A stretch of DNA of 64,000 nucleotides from Deltaproteobacteria bacterium (GCA_016219185.1 JACRBZ010000072.1:1-64000); one strand, 5' to 3'. Positions 32,094-40,955 are shown, counted from the first letter of the stretch. Program-made: numbers and translations. Notes: generated by a model from the letters alone, not told the origin.

Positions 32094-32902
32094 TTTGATG
32101 TCATACTCCTGGCTTCATCGATGCTTTCAGCTTGGAGTTTTTTCTTCACAGGATTGATATGGGAGCATGGGACCGCAACGAGACATTTGCCGCATACGTC
32201 GGCGTACCCTATGGAACTGAGCTTTTTTACATTTTCAAGCAGCAAGTCATAGCATTTGAACCTGTTGAAGGAATCTTCAAAAAGGGCTTCATTCACACAT
32301 CTCTGGACACATTTCCTGCAGCTCCCGTCATATTTGAAAAGGCAGGCGGGAACATCGGCACGAATATCCGGCGCAATCTTTGCGGATGTAATAAAACTTC
32401 CGACTCTCCCGCAGCATCCTTTGTCCGTGATCAGCATATTGTTTAAACCGAAGTTGCCAACCCCTGCGATATAAGCAATATGCCGATGCGACCAGTCACT
32501 GATCAGCTTCTCTTCATCCCAGTTATGGGTGGCGGGGATGCTGTGGGATTGAAATCCCCGGGAATTAAAAAATTCCAGTAAATACATGCTGAGCTGCCGA
32601 ATCAGCTCGTTCGTTTCGATATAAGCAACGCCCCACTCCACAGAACTATTGCGGTTTTTTATATTTGTACAGGTCAGCGATTTTGGAAACGGAATAAAAA
32701 AGGCGATTACGGTTTTCGCGGTTGCAAGAAAATCTTTTGGAACTGCGTGAGTCGGGCTCGCAACCGAACGCAGTTGATCGAACATCGTGTCATCAGCCGA
32801 GGCAAACCCGACTATCGGCACTCCCCATCGGGTGGAGATATTCTGACTGGTTTGATAATCTTTCAAAAAATCCTGTATTTTCTTAATTACAATTTCTTTC
32901 AT
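32090..32902 (-). CDS. QueG-like 4Fe-4S protein (epoxyqueuosine reductase-related)
   Basis: 270 residues from ATG 32902 with GGGAGGT 12 bases upstream. It resembles the Fe-S epoxyqueuosine reductase family: an N-terminal domain with KTVIAFFIPFPKSLT and an IAGVGNFGLNNMLITDKGCCGRVGSFITSAKI segment, then eight Cys in two ferredoxin-like clusters (CLFKYDGSCRKCVQRCVNEA and YADVCGKCLVAVPC). Many of these proteins are not true QueG and act in corrinoid reactivation or unknown redox steps. No queuosine or cobalamin gene is adjacent. Cytoplasmic; coupled to the GNAT gene. Confidence 0.75.
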   Translation of the reverse strand: MKEIVIKKIQDFLKDYQTSQNISTRWGVPIVGFASADDTMFDQLRSVASPTHAVPKDFLATAKTVIAFFIPFPKSLTCTNIKNRNSSVEWGVAYIETNELIRQLSMYLLEFFNSRGFQSHSIPATHNWDEEKLISDWSHRHIAYIAGVGNFGLNNMLITDKGCCGRVGSFITSAKIAPDIRADVPACLFKYDGSCRKCVQRCVNEALFEDSFNRFKCYDLLLENVKKLSSIGYADVCGKCLVAVPCSHINPVKKKLQAESIDEARSMTSK

Positions 32903-32966
32903 GTCGCTTTGCCGACCTCCCGCCCTTATCCAGGTGTGGGCAATAACCGCCACACCCAACAACGGA

Positions 32967-33754
32967 TTATTTCAACCACTTATCGAAGAGAACATCAAGG
33001 TCTCCCCGGAGTTTTGCGTCGATCCATAAAAAGTTCATGATCTTTGTGAACTGCGGATCATCCTGCTGGATCATGAATCCAATAAAGCTTTTTTTCGTCA
33101 AAGGCTTGTCGGTAAAGGCCGGATAGAGTCTTTCGTCCTTTTTGGAGTACACCACGGCCTCATAAGCCTCGGTAATCATCACGTCTCCCTTGCCTTCGGC
33201 GATCATAGCCGGAATTTCAGCATTGCTCGGGTGAACAACAACCCTGGCCTTTTTAATATTCGCCTGAACGAATTTTTCGTTCGTTCCGCCGGGATTGAGA
33301 ATGATCGTCGTTTCCGGAACGTCAATTTTCTCAAGGGAGCTGAACTTGTCTTTGTCCGCCTTCCTTATCAAAGCAACCTTACCGTTGGGAGCGTAAGGCG
33401 GAAGGAAATCGGCTTTCATCATGCGAGCAAGGTTTCGGGTAATACCTCCCACGGCGATATCGAAATTACCGGCAAGGTAGTCATCCATCAGCTTGGGCCA
33501 ACTGGTTGGAACAAACTCTACAGCAACTCCCAGATCAACTGGACAAGGTCAATATCGTGCCCCTCATATTTCCCCGTGGTTTTGTCAAGCATGGAAAAAG
33601 GCCGATAATCACCAGGAGTTCCCACCCGCAGAACTTTATTTTCGAGTATCCGGTTCAGCCGGGTCGATTCGGCGGCTTCCGCCGACAAGGAAAGGATCGT
33701 GGCCAGACAGATAACAGCAACAAGAACAGATATTATACCTTTAATTCTTAACAT
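32967..33754 (-). pseudogene. Frameshifted periplasmic solute-binding protein, cyclohexadienyl dehydratase (PheC)-like
   Basis: The frame starts at ATG 33754 (GGGAGG upstream) with a signal peptide, then LRVGTPGDYRPFSML and YEGHDIDLVQ. It hits a stop at 33518. The rest continues in another frame from about 33535: GVAVEFVPTSWPKLMDD, DIAVGGITRNL, LNPGGTNEKFVQANIKKA and VMITEAYEAVVYS, down to the stop at 32967. Together they make one full-length SBP_bac_3 protein like PheC (arogenate/prephenate dehydratase), with one frameshift. Either a recent pseudogene or a sequencing error. The NPGGTNE and TSWP motifs favour the PheC-like branch over amino-acid transport. Confidence 0.8.
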
Positions 33755-33911
33755 CAGCAGCACCTCCCGTTATTAAATTTACCGGATATCGATAGTTATC
33801 TCCAAAGCTGGATGTGAAGATTATGTAGATCGGCTTTGTATGTCAATGGAAAAGAATCCGTTGGAAATTGGTACCGCTTGACAATACTATCGAGCAGGGA
33901 CATGGTAAGTC

Positions 33912-34193
33912 ATGATCAAGCCTTTTAAATGCAAGGAAACCGAGAGGATTTTTTGGCGGCTTTTTTCTAAAAAGCTTCCGCAGAATATCCAGCGTTCAGC
34001 ATTAAAAAAGCTGTGGATGATTAATCGTTCCGTATCGCTGGATGATTTAAATATACCACCCAATAACAAATTGGAGTCATTGTCGGGAGACAGAAAAGGC
34101 CAGCACAGTATCAGGATCAACGAGCAATGGCAGATTTGCTTTAAATGGAAAGGAAATGACGCCTTTGACGTGGAAATAGTGGATTATCATTAA
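33912..34193 (+). CDS. higB: HigB-type toxin (RelE superfamily)
   Basis: 93 residues. FKCKETERIFWRLFSKKLP at the start, the LESLSGDRKGQHSIRINEQWQICFKW core and VEIVDYH at the end match the HigB/RelE mRNA interferases, including the conserved RINEQWRI-type strand. It cleaves mRNA on the ribosome when free of antitoxin. The partner higA follows after 12 bp, giving the reversed toxin-first order typical for higBA. Confidence 0.93.
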   Translation: MIKPFKCKETERIFWRLFSKKLPQNIQRSALKKLWMINRSVSLDDLNIPPNNKLESLSGDRKGQHSIRINEQWQICFKWKGNDAFDVEIVDYH

Positions 34194-34205
34194 GGAGATC
34201 AGAAA

Positions 34206-34499
34206 ATGAACCGGATTCCCCCTATTCATCCCGGAGAGATATTAAAGGAAGAATTTTTGCTGCCGATGGGTATCAGTCAATATAAACTGGCAAAGGCCAT
34301 TCGCGTGCCGGACATGCGCATCAGTGAAATTGTACGATGTAAGCGATCTCTGTCTCTGGATACTGCCTTGCGACTTTCGGTATATTTTGGGAATTCACCC
34401 CAATTCTGGATGGGGCTCCAAATGGATTATGACCTGGCGGTCGCGGAAGACACGGTGATGAACAAGATTCAAAAAGAAGTTTTGCCGCACGCTGCGTAA
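34206..34499 (+). CDS. higA: HigA-type antitoxin (XRE helix-turn-helix)
   Basis: 97 residues with IHPGEILKEEFLLPMGISQYKLAKAIRVP and ISEIVRCKRSLSLDTALRLSVYFGNSPQFWMGLQ, the standard HigA/VapI helix-turn-helix. It neutralises HigB and represses the operon. AAGGAGATC precedes the ATG. The pair lies between the PheC-like remnant and mobB, in a more AT-rich stretch, consistent with horizontal acquisition. Confidence 0.93.
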   Translation: MNRIPPIHPGEILKEEFLLPMGISQYKLAKAIRVPDMRISEIVRCKRSLSLDTALRLSVYFGNSPQFWMGLQMDYDLAVAEDTVMNKIQKEVLPHAA

Positions 34500-34601
34500 A
34501 GGAATGGAGCTCCGTCATTTGAGGCATCGACACGGTTGTCTTGCTGTCACAATAATTCGCTGGTGTTTTGAAGGGCTGTGAACAGAGTTCTGCAATTCTC
34601 A

Positions 34602-35096
34602 TTATTCAAGTCCAAGCTTTGAATGAGTTTCAATCAAATTGCAGATTGCCTGAATATCCTCGAATTGAAACACCGGAACCCTTGCGGAATATGGGGAATC
34701 CGTGACAATTGCCACAAGAAGGTCATCTTCCGGAAAAAGCGTAGTTTGATTTATTTGTGATCGGAAGACTTCAATTTTGGTCTTTTTTTCCTGTTTAAAC
34801 CCTTCCACCAGAACGATATCCATGTCCTGAAAATAGGGCAGCAGACTGTCCAGACCGTTCCTTGCCATGGATTTCACCAGGGCAATCTGACCTGGTGATG
34901 CTGCCAGAACGGCATCCGCGCCGGCGGCGCGGTGACGATAGGTGTCTTTTCCTTTTTGATCCATCGAAAAACCATGATGGGCGTGCTTGATGGTTCCAAC
35001 GCGATATCCCCGGCGTTTCAGCTCGGGAATGAGCTTTTCAATCAGGGTGGTCTTTCCGGAATTTGAATGGCCAACAATCGTGATTACAGGCGGCAT
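34602..35096 (-). CDS. mobB: MobB, molybdopterin-guanine dinucleotide biosynthesis adapter
   Basis: 164 residues from ATG 35096 (ATG 35102 also possible; a longer frame into the next gene is not credible). Walker A GHSNSGKTTLIEKL, then KHAHHGFSMDQKGKDTYRHRAAGADAVLAAS and DIVLVEGFKQEKKTKIEVFR are diagnostic of MobB. It is a GTP-binding helper in formation of the bis-MGD cofactor for formate dehydrogenases and related enzymes. No mobA or other cofactor gene is adjacent. It is 71 bp downstream of the transporter-rhodanese gene in the same direction. Confidence 0.93.
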   Translation of the reverse strand: MPPVITIVGHSNSGKTTLIEKLIPELKRRGYRVGTIKHAHHGFSMDQKGKDTYRHRAAGADAVLAASPGQIALVKSMARNGLDSLLPYFQDMDIVLVEGFKQEKKTKIEVFRSQINQTTLFPEDDLLVAIVTDSPYSARVPVFQFEDIQAICNLIETHSKLGLE

Positions 35097-35166
35097 GATC
35101 ATTCCAATATTAAATCGATATGTGGATAAGGGTTCATAAACACTCCATGACAGGAACAAAGTCGTT

Positions 35167-36864
35167 TCATTGTTCGATCGGCAGCTCCGGCCTTGCGGCC
35201 CACTCGGTCCAGCCGGCGTCGTACCAGTAAACATTCCGGTAGCCCAGCAGATGCTTCAGGACAAAAAATGTCTGGCTGGCCTGATGGCCGGTATGGCAAT
35301 AGACCACAACCGAGGTATCCAGGGACGGGATGATTTTGGCATAGTTCTCGGTCAGCTCAGGCAGCGGCTTGAACCCGGTGTATGCACTGGTCGTGGCCAG
35401 GTCCGCGCTGAAAACCCGGTTGACGGCTCCCGGAATATGCCCGGCACGGGCTTCGTCTGATATCTTGCCGGTGAAATATTCCTCCGGCCCGACATCCATA
35501 ATCAGGGCGGTTTTATTCTGAACATGGGCAAGAACTGTTGCATACGAAACGCTGAAGTTGTCTGTATCCGGTTTTGCGGGGTAAGCCGATCTCTGAACCC
35601 GGGGCAGGGTATTATCAATTGTTTTGCCTTCGGCCATCCACTTGTCGAATCCGCCATCCAGAATCGCGTACCGGTAGTGCCCGACCCGTTCCAGGGCCAT
35701 GGCGATCAGGCCGGCATTCCGGATTCTATCGCCGTCATACACCAGAACGATCATGTCCTTTGGCTGGATTCCCATCAGGGATAATTTGGCGGCGATGATC
35801 TCCGCCGGCATCAGCATGGCGGGAACGCCGTCCACAACGCCAATGAAGCTTTCCGGGGAAACGGAAAACGAGCCGGGAATGTGCCGGGTGTTGTAATCCG
35901 GCTGATTTCTGGAATCGATGATTCGGATGTCCGGGCTGGTGAGGTGGTCTGCCAGCCAGTCCGTATCGAGCATGGCCGGAAGCCTCAGTCCCTGAATCAC
36001 CGGATTCGGCGCTTCCGGGGTCGCATGGTCCGGTGCCGAAACCACATCGGAAGGAAGTGCATGCTCAGAAACTGCTGGGGGCGTCGTTTCAACAACGGGA
36101 GGCTTCGTTTCAGCAGTGGTCGGCTTAATTTCAATCACAGGCGGCTTTAATTCCGCGGCGGGCGGCTGCTTTTCCGGGATCAGATAAAGAACGCCGGCCG
36201 CCAGAATCAGCGCCAGGCTGAACCGGGCCAGAAAAGGGCTGTTAAAAAGGACTTTCCTGCCTTTTCTTACTTCGATATATTCCGCGCCCCAGAAACAGGC
36301 CACGGCAATAAGGGTGATTCCCGGAATCATCATACGCCGGGATACGCCCAGGCTGTCATTCAAAAAGGCAAGGCCCGGCTGGCCATATGCCTGAAGGCTG
36401 CTTTGTCCCCAGGTGCAGATCGGTTTAAGGATGAAAAAGAGTTCATTGAACAGGATACTGCCGATCACGGTGCCGCCCAGAAAAACAACGGCGTCAATTT
36501 TGCCGGAAGCCAGACCGACAACGGCGGTTCCCGGACACCACCCGCTCATAGCAAATCCGGCGCCGAACAGCAGGCCGGCTACCACATAGGTGCCGTAATA
36601 CGTCTGCATATAGTAGATCTGAGTGGCGGGGGCCACAATGCCGGTCCATATGGCGATGGAAAGTCCCATCATGGCGGTGACAATGGCCGTGAGCATTACC
36701 TTGAGAACCGCCATGTCCCTGAAATAGAAAATGCCGGCCAGCCGTTTCGAACTTCCGAAACCGGCCTTTTCCAGGGAAACGCCGAACAAAACGCCGATGA
36801 CCAGGGACGCGATCCATGCGCCGAGAGAACCCAGGGAATTTGCACCAAAGAAGGTATTAATCAT
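35167..36864 (-). CDS. YeeE/YedE sulfur transporter half fused to two rhodanese domains
   Basis: 565 residues. Residues 1-235 are a YeeE/YedE (DUF395) membrane unit with FGVSLEKAGFGSSKRLAG and GAGFAMSGWCPGTAVVGLASGK, whose Cys binds sulfur in the thiosulfate transporter TsuA/YeeE. A Pro/Lys-rich linker (~238-285) with repeated TKPP and TTPP motifs follows. Two rhodanese domains occupy ~300-415 and ~430-560; only the second has the catalytic Cys (~523, in VVYCHTGHQAS). The linker should place the rhodaneses outside the inner membrane. Expected role: handling of thiosulfate or polysulfide, with sulfur passed to the transporter. Partner half at 36857. Confidence 0.88.
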   Translation of the reverse strand: MINTFFGANSLGSLGAWIASLVIGVLFGVSLEKAGFGSSKRLAGIFYFRDMAVLKVMLTAIVTAMMGLSIAIWTGIVAPATQIYYMQTYYGTYVVAGLLFGAGFAMSGWCPGTAVVGLASGKIDAVVFLGGTVIGSILFNELFFILKPICTWGQSSLQAYGQPGLAFLNDSLGVSRRMMIPGITLIAVACFWGAEYIEVRKGRKVLFNSPFLARFSLALILAAGVLYLIPEKQPPAAELKPPVIEIKPTTAETKPPVVETTPPAVSEHALPSDVVSAPDHATPEAPNPVIQGLRLPAMLDTDWLADHLTSPDIRIIDSRNQPDYNTRHIPGSFSVSPESFIGVVDGVPAMLMPAEIIAAKLSLMGIQPKDMIVLVYDGDRIRNAGLIAMALERVGHYRYAILDGGFDKWMAEGKTIDNTLPRVQRSAYPAKPDTDNFSVSYATVLAHVQNKTALIMDVGPEEYFTGKISDEARAGHIPGAVNRVFSADLATTSAYTGFKPLPELTENYAKIIPSLDTSVVVYCHTGHQASQTFFVLKHLLGYRNVYWYDAGWTEWAARPELPIEQ

Positions 36865-37378
36865 TCCATTGCCTCCTTACCAGCCAGGCCGTTGTATAAC
36901 CGCTGGCAAACACGCAGATCAGGAACACGATGCTGCCGGAAAGAAGCTGTGCGCCGGCGGAAAGGGCAAGGTCGGACGCGCTGCCGCCGATAAGCTGGCT
37001 GGCAAAGCCGGAAAGAACGCCGCCCGAAGCCGCGAAAATAAGACGCAACCGCAAAGGGCTTGCCTTTCCGCGTTCCACACCTGGCTTGATCCGGCGGGAT
37101 AAAACGGCGGAAAAAAGACCGCCGATAAAGACACCGATCAGCATGAAGACCGAATAATATTTCAGGGGAGTTGCCCCCCAAGCCCCGAAATATTCAGTGG
37201 CCTGCGTATGGGCCGGAAACATGCGGCCTTCCAGAAAGGCGCTGATCCGGGCAAGTCCCCCGGATGCGCCAAGACCTTCGCCCAGAATCAAAAAAGACGC
37301 CAGAAGCGTCAGCCCCAGAAAAATCCCGGCGATGTAGGGATTGATCGGGGGCATGGTTTCTTTGGACAGCAATTTCAT
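36857..37378 (-). CDS. YeeE/YedE sulfur transporter, second half
   Basis: 173 residues with five membrane helices. FLILGEGLGASGGLARISAFLEG and an FASQLIGGSASDLALSAGAQLL segment match the DUF395 repeat, but in place of the usual Cys in the last motif there is no SGWCPG. It overlaps the fused gene by eight bases and carries that gene's ribosome site in its last codons, so the two halves are made together and probably form one transporter. GGAGGTCACACG precedes its ATG. First gene of the unit that may include mobB. Confidence 0.85.
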   Translation of the reverse strand: MKLLSKETMPPINPYIAGIFLGLTLLASFLILGEGLGASGGLARISAFLEGRMFPAHTQATEYFGAWGATPLKYYSVFMLIGVFIGGLFSAVLSRRIKPGVERGKASPLRLRLIFAASGGVLSGFASQLIGGSASDLALSAGAQLLSGSIVFLICVFASGYTTAWLVRRQWND

Positions 37379-37544
37379 CGTGTGACCTCCAATTATTTAC
37401 ATGAATCCTTACTCAGGCGAGTTGATCATCCAAAATGGGCTGCCTGTCAAGAATTATTTCAACGGGTGCCCATGGATTCAGCACCGATCCATTGCGGGGA
37501 TTCCTCCTTGACACCAGCAGGGGTTTTTCATAAACTGCGACAAC

Positions 37545-38327
37545 ATGACGATTCATTCACAACCAAACACCGCTCACATGCCCATGACCCCGCTTCTGGA
37601 AGTCAGGCATCTTAAAAAAAACTACAAATCCCTTACAGCAGTTGATGATGTCAGCTTTGCCATTTCAAAGGGAACCTGTTTCGGACTGCTGGGCCCCAAC
37701 GGCGCCGGCAAAACCACCACCATCGAGATGATGGAAGGCATCCTTTCCGCAACTTCCGGCGATGTGTATTACAAGGGAAGTCCCAGAACCAACGATTTCA
37801 ACGAGGAAATCGGCATTCAGTTTCAGCATACGGCCCTGCTGGCTTTTTTAACGGTCCGGGAAACCCTGAAAACATTTCAGAAACTGTACCACAAGACGGC
37901 CGATATTGACAGCCTTCTGGCAATGTGCAATCTTCTGGACATTCAAAATCAGTACAATGACCGGATTTCCGGGGGTCAGCGCCAGCGTCTGCTTCTGGCC
38001 CTGGCTCTGGTGAACCAGCCGGAACTGCTCTTTCTGGATGAGCCGTCAACGGGCCTGGACCCTCAGGCCCGGCGAAATCTTTGGGACATCGTGCTGAATA
38101 TCAAATCTCAGGGAAAAACCATCATTCTCACCACCCATTACATGGAAGAGGCCCAGTTGCTCTGCGACGAAATTGCGATCATGGATTATGGCCGCATCAT
38201 TGCCCGCGGCACCGTAGCGGATCTGATCGGCCAGTATTGCCGTGAAGACGGTACTGGCCAGCCTTGCCCGGAGGAGAATCTGGAAACCGTGTTTATCAAA
38301 TTAACCGGCCGGCAACTGCGGGAGTAA
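37545..38327 (+). CDS. ABC-2 type exporter, ATP-binding protein
   Basis: 260 residues. GPNGAGKTTTIEMMEG (Walker A), a Q-loop QFQHTALL, the signature SGGQRQR, LLFLDEPSTGLDPQ (Walker B with catalytic Glu) and THYMEEAQ (H-loop) are all present. It powers the membrane protein encoded next. Start is ATG 37545 or 37578; no clear ribosome site decides. ABC-2 pairs of this kind export drugs, lipids or polysaccharide precursors; the substrate is not apparent. Confidence 0.93.
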   Translation: MTIHSQPNTAHMPMTPLLEVRHLKKNYKSLTAVDDVSFAISKGTCFGLLGPNGAGKTTTIEMMEGILSATSGDVYYKGSPRTNDFNEEIGIQFQHTALLAFLTVRETLKTFQKLYHKTADIDSLLAMCNLLDIQNQYNDRISGGQRQRLLLALALVNQPELLFLDEPSTGLDPQARRNLWDIVLNIKSQGKTIILTTHYMEEAQLLCDEIAIMDYGRIIARGTVADLIGQYCREDGTGQPCPEENLETVFIKLTGRQLRE

Positions 38328-38330
38328 CGG

Positions 38331-39380
38331 ATGCGCTTTAAACGTCTGTGGGCCATGTTTGCCGCCAGAAATATGGAGTTTTTCCGGGATCGCGCGGCAT
38401 TCGGCTGGAATTTCCTGTTTCCTTTTTTGATTGTTGCCGGGTTTGCCATTATTTTCGGCGGAAAATCCTTTTCGGAATACAAAGCAGGGGTGTTCCCCGT
38501 TGACACCCCCACGATCATTCATCACAGGGTTGAAATTCCCGAAGGCTTTCAAGCATCGAGATATGTCGAATTTGTGGGCGTTCCGTCCCTGGAGGCTGGG
38601 CTTTTGCTGTTGAAACAGCACAAAATCGATCTTCTGATTCAGCAGGGAACAGCGCCTTATGCCTACTGGACCAATGCGTCTTCTCCCAAAGGCTATATTC
38701 TGGAAAAGCTGCTGATCGCATCCCTTCAGCCCAAAGATGCCGGGAAACAATTGGACCGACGGGTGATTCAGGGAAAGGAAATTCGTTATATCGACTGGCT
38801 TTTTCCCGGCATTCTGGGCATGAACATGATGTTCAGCGCGTTGTGGGGAGTCGGATACGTGGTGGTACGGTACCGGAAAAACGGCGTTTTAAAGCGCCTG
38901 AAGGCAACGCCTCTTACGGCAATGGAATACCTCAGCGCACAAATGCTCTCGCGGATATTCCTGCTCATGTTCACCCTGATCGTCGTCTGGGTCGGATGCG
39001 ATATCGTTTTATCTTTCGAGGTGGCGGGTTCTTATTTCGATCTGGCCGTGGTCTTTTTCCTGGGATGTCTCAGCCTGACTTCCATGGGCCTTGTCCTGGC
39101 GTCCCGGGGGACCAGCGAGGAATTCACCAGCGGGGTCCTGAATTTTATCTCCTGGCCCATGATGTTCTTGTCCGAGGTTTGGTTTTCCATTGAAGGCGCG
39201 CCCCAATGGGTCAAATGGATTTCCGCCACCTTTCCCCTGACCCATCTTCTGACGGCAGCGCGAAAAATCATGAATGACGGGGCAGGCCTTTCCGATGTCA
39301 TGCCGGAAGTGATGATTCTATCGGCAACGACGGTTGTGTGCCTCATTCTGGGAGCGACCCTTTTCTCATGGAATGAATAA
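38331..39380 (+). CDS. ABC-2 type exporter, membrane protein
   Basis: 349 residues. One N-terminal membrane helix, a ~130-residue external loop, then five helices near the C-terminus (GILGMNMMFSALWGVGYVVV onward), the standard ABC-2 permease layout. FPLTHLLTAARKIMNDG near the end is family-typical. GGAG precedes the ATG, three bases after the ATP-binding gene. Its stop codon directly abuts a copy of the dispersed repeat at 39381. Confidence 0.92.
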   Translation: MRFKRLWAMFAARNMEFFRDRAAFGWNFLFPFLIVAGFAIIFGGKSFSEYKAGVFPVDTPTIIHHRVEIPEGFQASRYVEFVGVPSLEAGLLLLKQHKIDLLIQQGTAPYAYWTNASSPKGYILEKLLIASLQPKDAGKQLDRRVIQGKEIRYIDWLFPGILGMNMMFSALWGVGYVVVRYRKNGVLKRLKATPLTAMEYLSAQMLSRIFLLMFTLIVVWVGCDIVLSFEVAGSYFDLAVVFFLGCLSLTSMGLVLASRGTSEEFTSGVLNFISWPMMFLSEVWFSIEGAPQWVKWISATFPLTHLLTAARKIMNDGAGLSDVMPEVMILSATTVVCLILGATLFSWNE

Positions 39381-39475
39381 ATTCCCCCCTTTGGAAAGGG
39401 GGGGCCAAAAGATCTCTTGGCTGACGGCTACCCTGCTGAAAAATCCCCCTCGATCCCCTTTTCCCAAAGGGAGAA
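39381..39475. repeat. Dispersed REP/MITE-like element, copy B
   Basis: About 95 bp starting right after the ABC permease stop codon. Left hairpin CCCCCCTTTGGAAAGGGGGG, central CCAAAAGATCTCTTGG, then TGCTGAAAAAT and the right inverted end CCCAAAGGGAG. It matches the reverse complement of copy A at 8288-8402. Both copies begin at or within three bases of a stop codon. Confidence 0.75.
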
Positions 39476-39526
39476 GATATCTTTTTCATTCTTGGGAGGG
39501 GCCCAGAACGCTATGGCCATGCCCGG

Positions 39527-40066
39527 TTACAAGTTCATCTTTCCGGGCCGTGCATCCCAATTCATCAGAAATTGCAGAAATGCGACGCCATTTTTCACTA
39601 CCACGTGGGTTCCGGTGCGCCGGGCAAAGTCCTCGTCATATTGAAATGCCGGGCCTCCGGCAATCAGCAGGGTCGATGGAGGGAGCCCACGGACAATTTC
39701 CGCAACCCAATCGTCCGAATCAAGCTGCAGAACCGTCAGCCCCAGAAAACGGGGGTTCAGTTTCCGGCAGGCTTCGCTGATACTTTCCGGAGACTGAAGC
39801 AGGCCCAGGGAATGAATCCGCACCCCTGCTGCCTCGGCCAGTTTTTCGATCACTTCAAGACCATGACCCAGGCCATCGTCGATGGTTGCCGTCACCATGA
39901 GCGGCGGTAATGCCCAAAGTCCGGGATGATTGTGGTCGGATCGCCACATCGTCAATTCCCTTGCCGCATTCAGATAAGCTTCCCGCGTTGGCGAAACACG
40001 TTCCCAGCCGTGAAGACAGTCCAGGAGTTTTTGTTCAAATTCCGTGGATACGCATGTGTTTGGCAT
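39527..40066 (-). CDS. B12-binding-domain-like protein lacking the usual cobalt-ligand His
   Basis: 179 residues. An N-terminal helical part (~1-50) is followed by a Rossmann-like domain (~55-170) that matches cobalamin-binding domains: TIDDGLGHGLEVIEKLAEAAGV in place of GDxHxxGxN, then LGLLQSPESISEACRKL, FLGLTVLQL and LLIAGGPAFQ. The standard DxHxxG motif is altered to DDGLGHG, so lower-axial His binding is uncertain. Similar proteins are corrinoid carriers or sensors. No methyltransferase gene is adjacent. Single gene next to the repeat element. Confidence 0.75.
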   Translation of the reverse strand: MPNTCVSTEFEQKLLDCLHGWERVSPTREAYLNAARELTMWRSDHNHPGLWALPPLMVTATIDDGLGHGLEVIEKLAEAAGVRIHSLGLLQSPESISEACRKLNPRFLGLTVLQLDSDDWVAEIVRGLPPSTLLIAGGPAFQYDEDFARRTGTHVVVKNGVAFLQFLMNWDARPGKMNL

Positions 40067-40163
40067 AATGTCAATTCCCGGATCAAAATCATTGAGTTAG
40101 GGTAAGTTGAGCTGTTTTCGGCTGCGGTTCATGGGCTGATACAATGAAAAAATGGCGTGTTGG

Positions 40164-40619
40164 TTATTCTGTTTGTTTGGAAGCAAGCCATGCAATTCGG
40201 ATAAGGCCTTTTTTTTCGAGGGGCTCAAATTCCGGATCGCCGGTAAGTAGCTGGCAGTGGTTTATTTCGGCCAGAGCGGCAGCAAAGGAATCGGCATACG
40301 AAATCGGAAACGTGGCTTTGAAGGAGCATGCTTTTTTAAGCAGTCTCTCTTCGATATGTTCGATGATTATAACAGGAAGGGCTTTAATACGGTCATATGC
40401 CAAATCTGCCAACTGCTGGCCTTTTTCACGCAATATAATATAATAAACTTCACTCAGGTGAATACAGTGTAAAAACAAAACAGCTCGATCTTTTTGGGCC
40501 TGACGAAGAAGTGCTTCAATTTGATCGGAAAACAGTTCATTTTCCAGAAAACCGATTATCGCAAAACTATCCAGCACATACCGATTTCCGCCTGGCAGCG
40601 TTTTTATTCTCCCGCTCAT
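40164..40619 (-). CDS. vapC: PIN-domain ribonuclease toxin (VapC-like)
   Basis: 151 residues. The acidic PIN residues are in place: YVLDSFAIIGFLENE (Asp ~16), IHLSEVYY (Glu), SYADSFAAALA (Asp) and LTGDPEF (Asp). It is an RNase toxin in a type II system. It overlaps the antitoxin gene by 53 bases; its ATG is inside the antitoxin tail, with GGAGG just upstream. Cognate antitoxin is AbrB-like rather than RHH. Confidence 0.9.
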   Translation of the reverse strand: MSGRIKTLPGGNRYVLDSFAIIGFLENELFSDQIEALLRQAQKDRAVLFLHCIHLSEVYYIILREKGQQLADLAYDRIKALPVIIIEHIEERLLKKACSFKATFPISYADSFAAALAEINHCQLLTGDPEFEPLEKKGLIRIAWLASKQTE

Positions 40620-40842
40620 TTTCCTCCGCTTTTGCTTCTTTGAAGGCTTTTAAGAGGCCTGAGCCCTGCAGCATACCTCGAACCGCAAGGATCGGGTCGC
40701 GCGTTTCGGGAACCATCAGCATGCCGTCTTCTTTATCAATCCAGCGAATTAAAGTGGTTGGAACAATGGCATATTTTTGTCGTAATTGTTTGGGAATTAC
40801 AACCTGCCCTTTTGAAGTAACCCGTGTTACGATTGATTCCAT
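40567..40842 (-). CDS. vapB: AbrB/MazE-like antitoxin
   Basis: 91 residues. The N-terminal swapped-hairpin DNA-binding domain reads TRVTSKGQVVIPKQLRQKY, a clear SpoVT/AbrB motif. The C-terminal half (~50-91) is charged and would wrap the toxin. It represses its own operon and blocks the PIN toxin. TGAGG lies before the ATG. Confidence 0.9.
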   Translation of the reverse strand: MESIVTRVTSKGQVVIPKQLRQKYAIVPTTLIRWIDKEDGMLMVPETRDPILAVRGMLQGSGLLKAFKEAKAEENERENKNAARRKSVCAG

Positions 40843-40955
40843 TGTACGGCCTCATGGTGATTTTTGAATTTTCACAGAAAATTTAGTATCAAGAATAGTA
40901 AAAAAGTAAGATATTGTCAATTATCAATTCTTACTTTATTGGGCTCTCTTCAATT

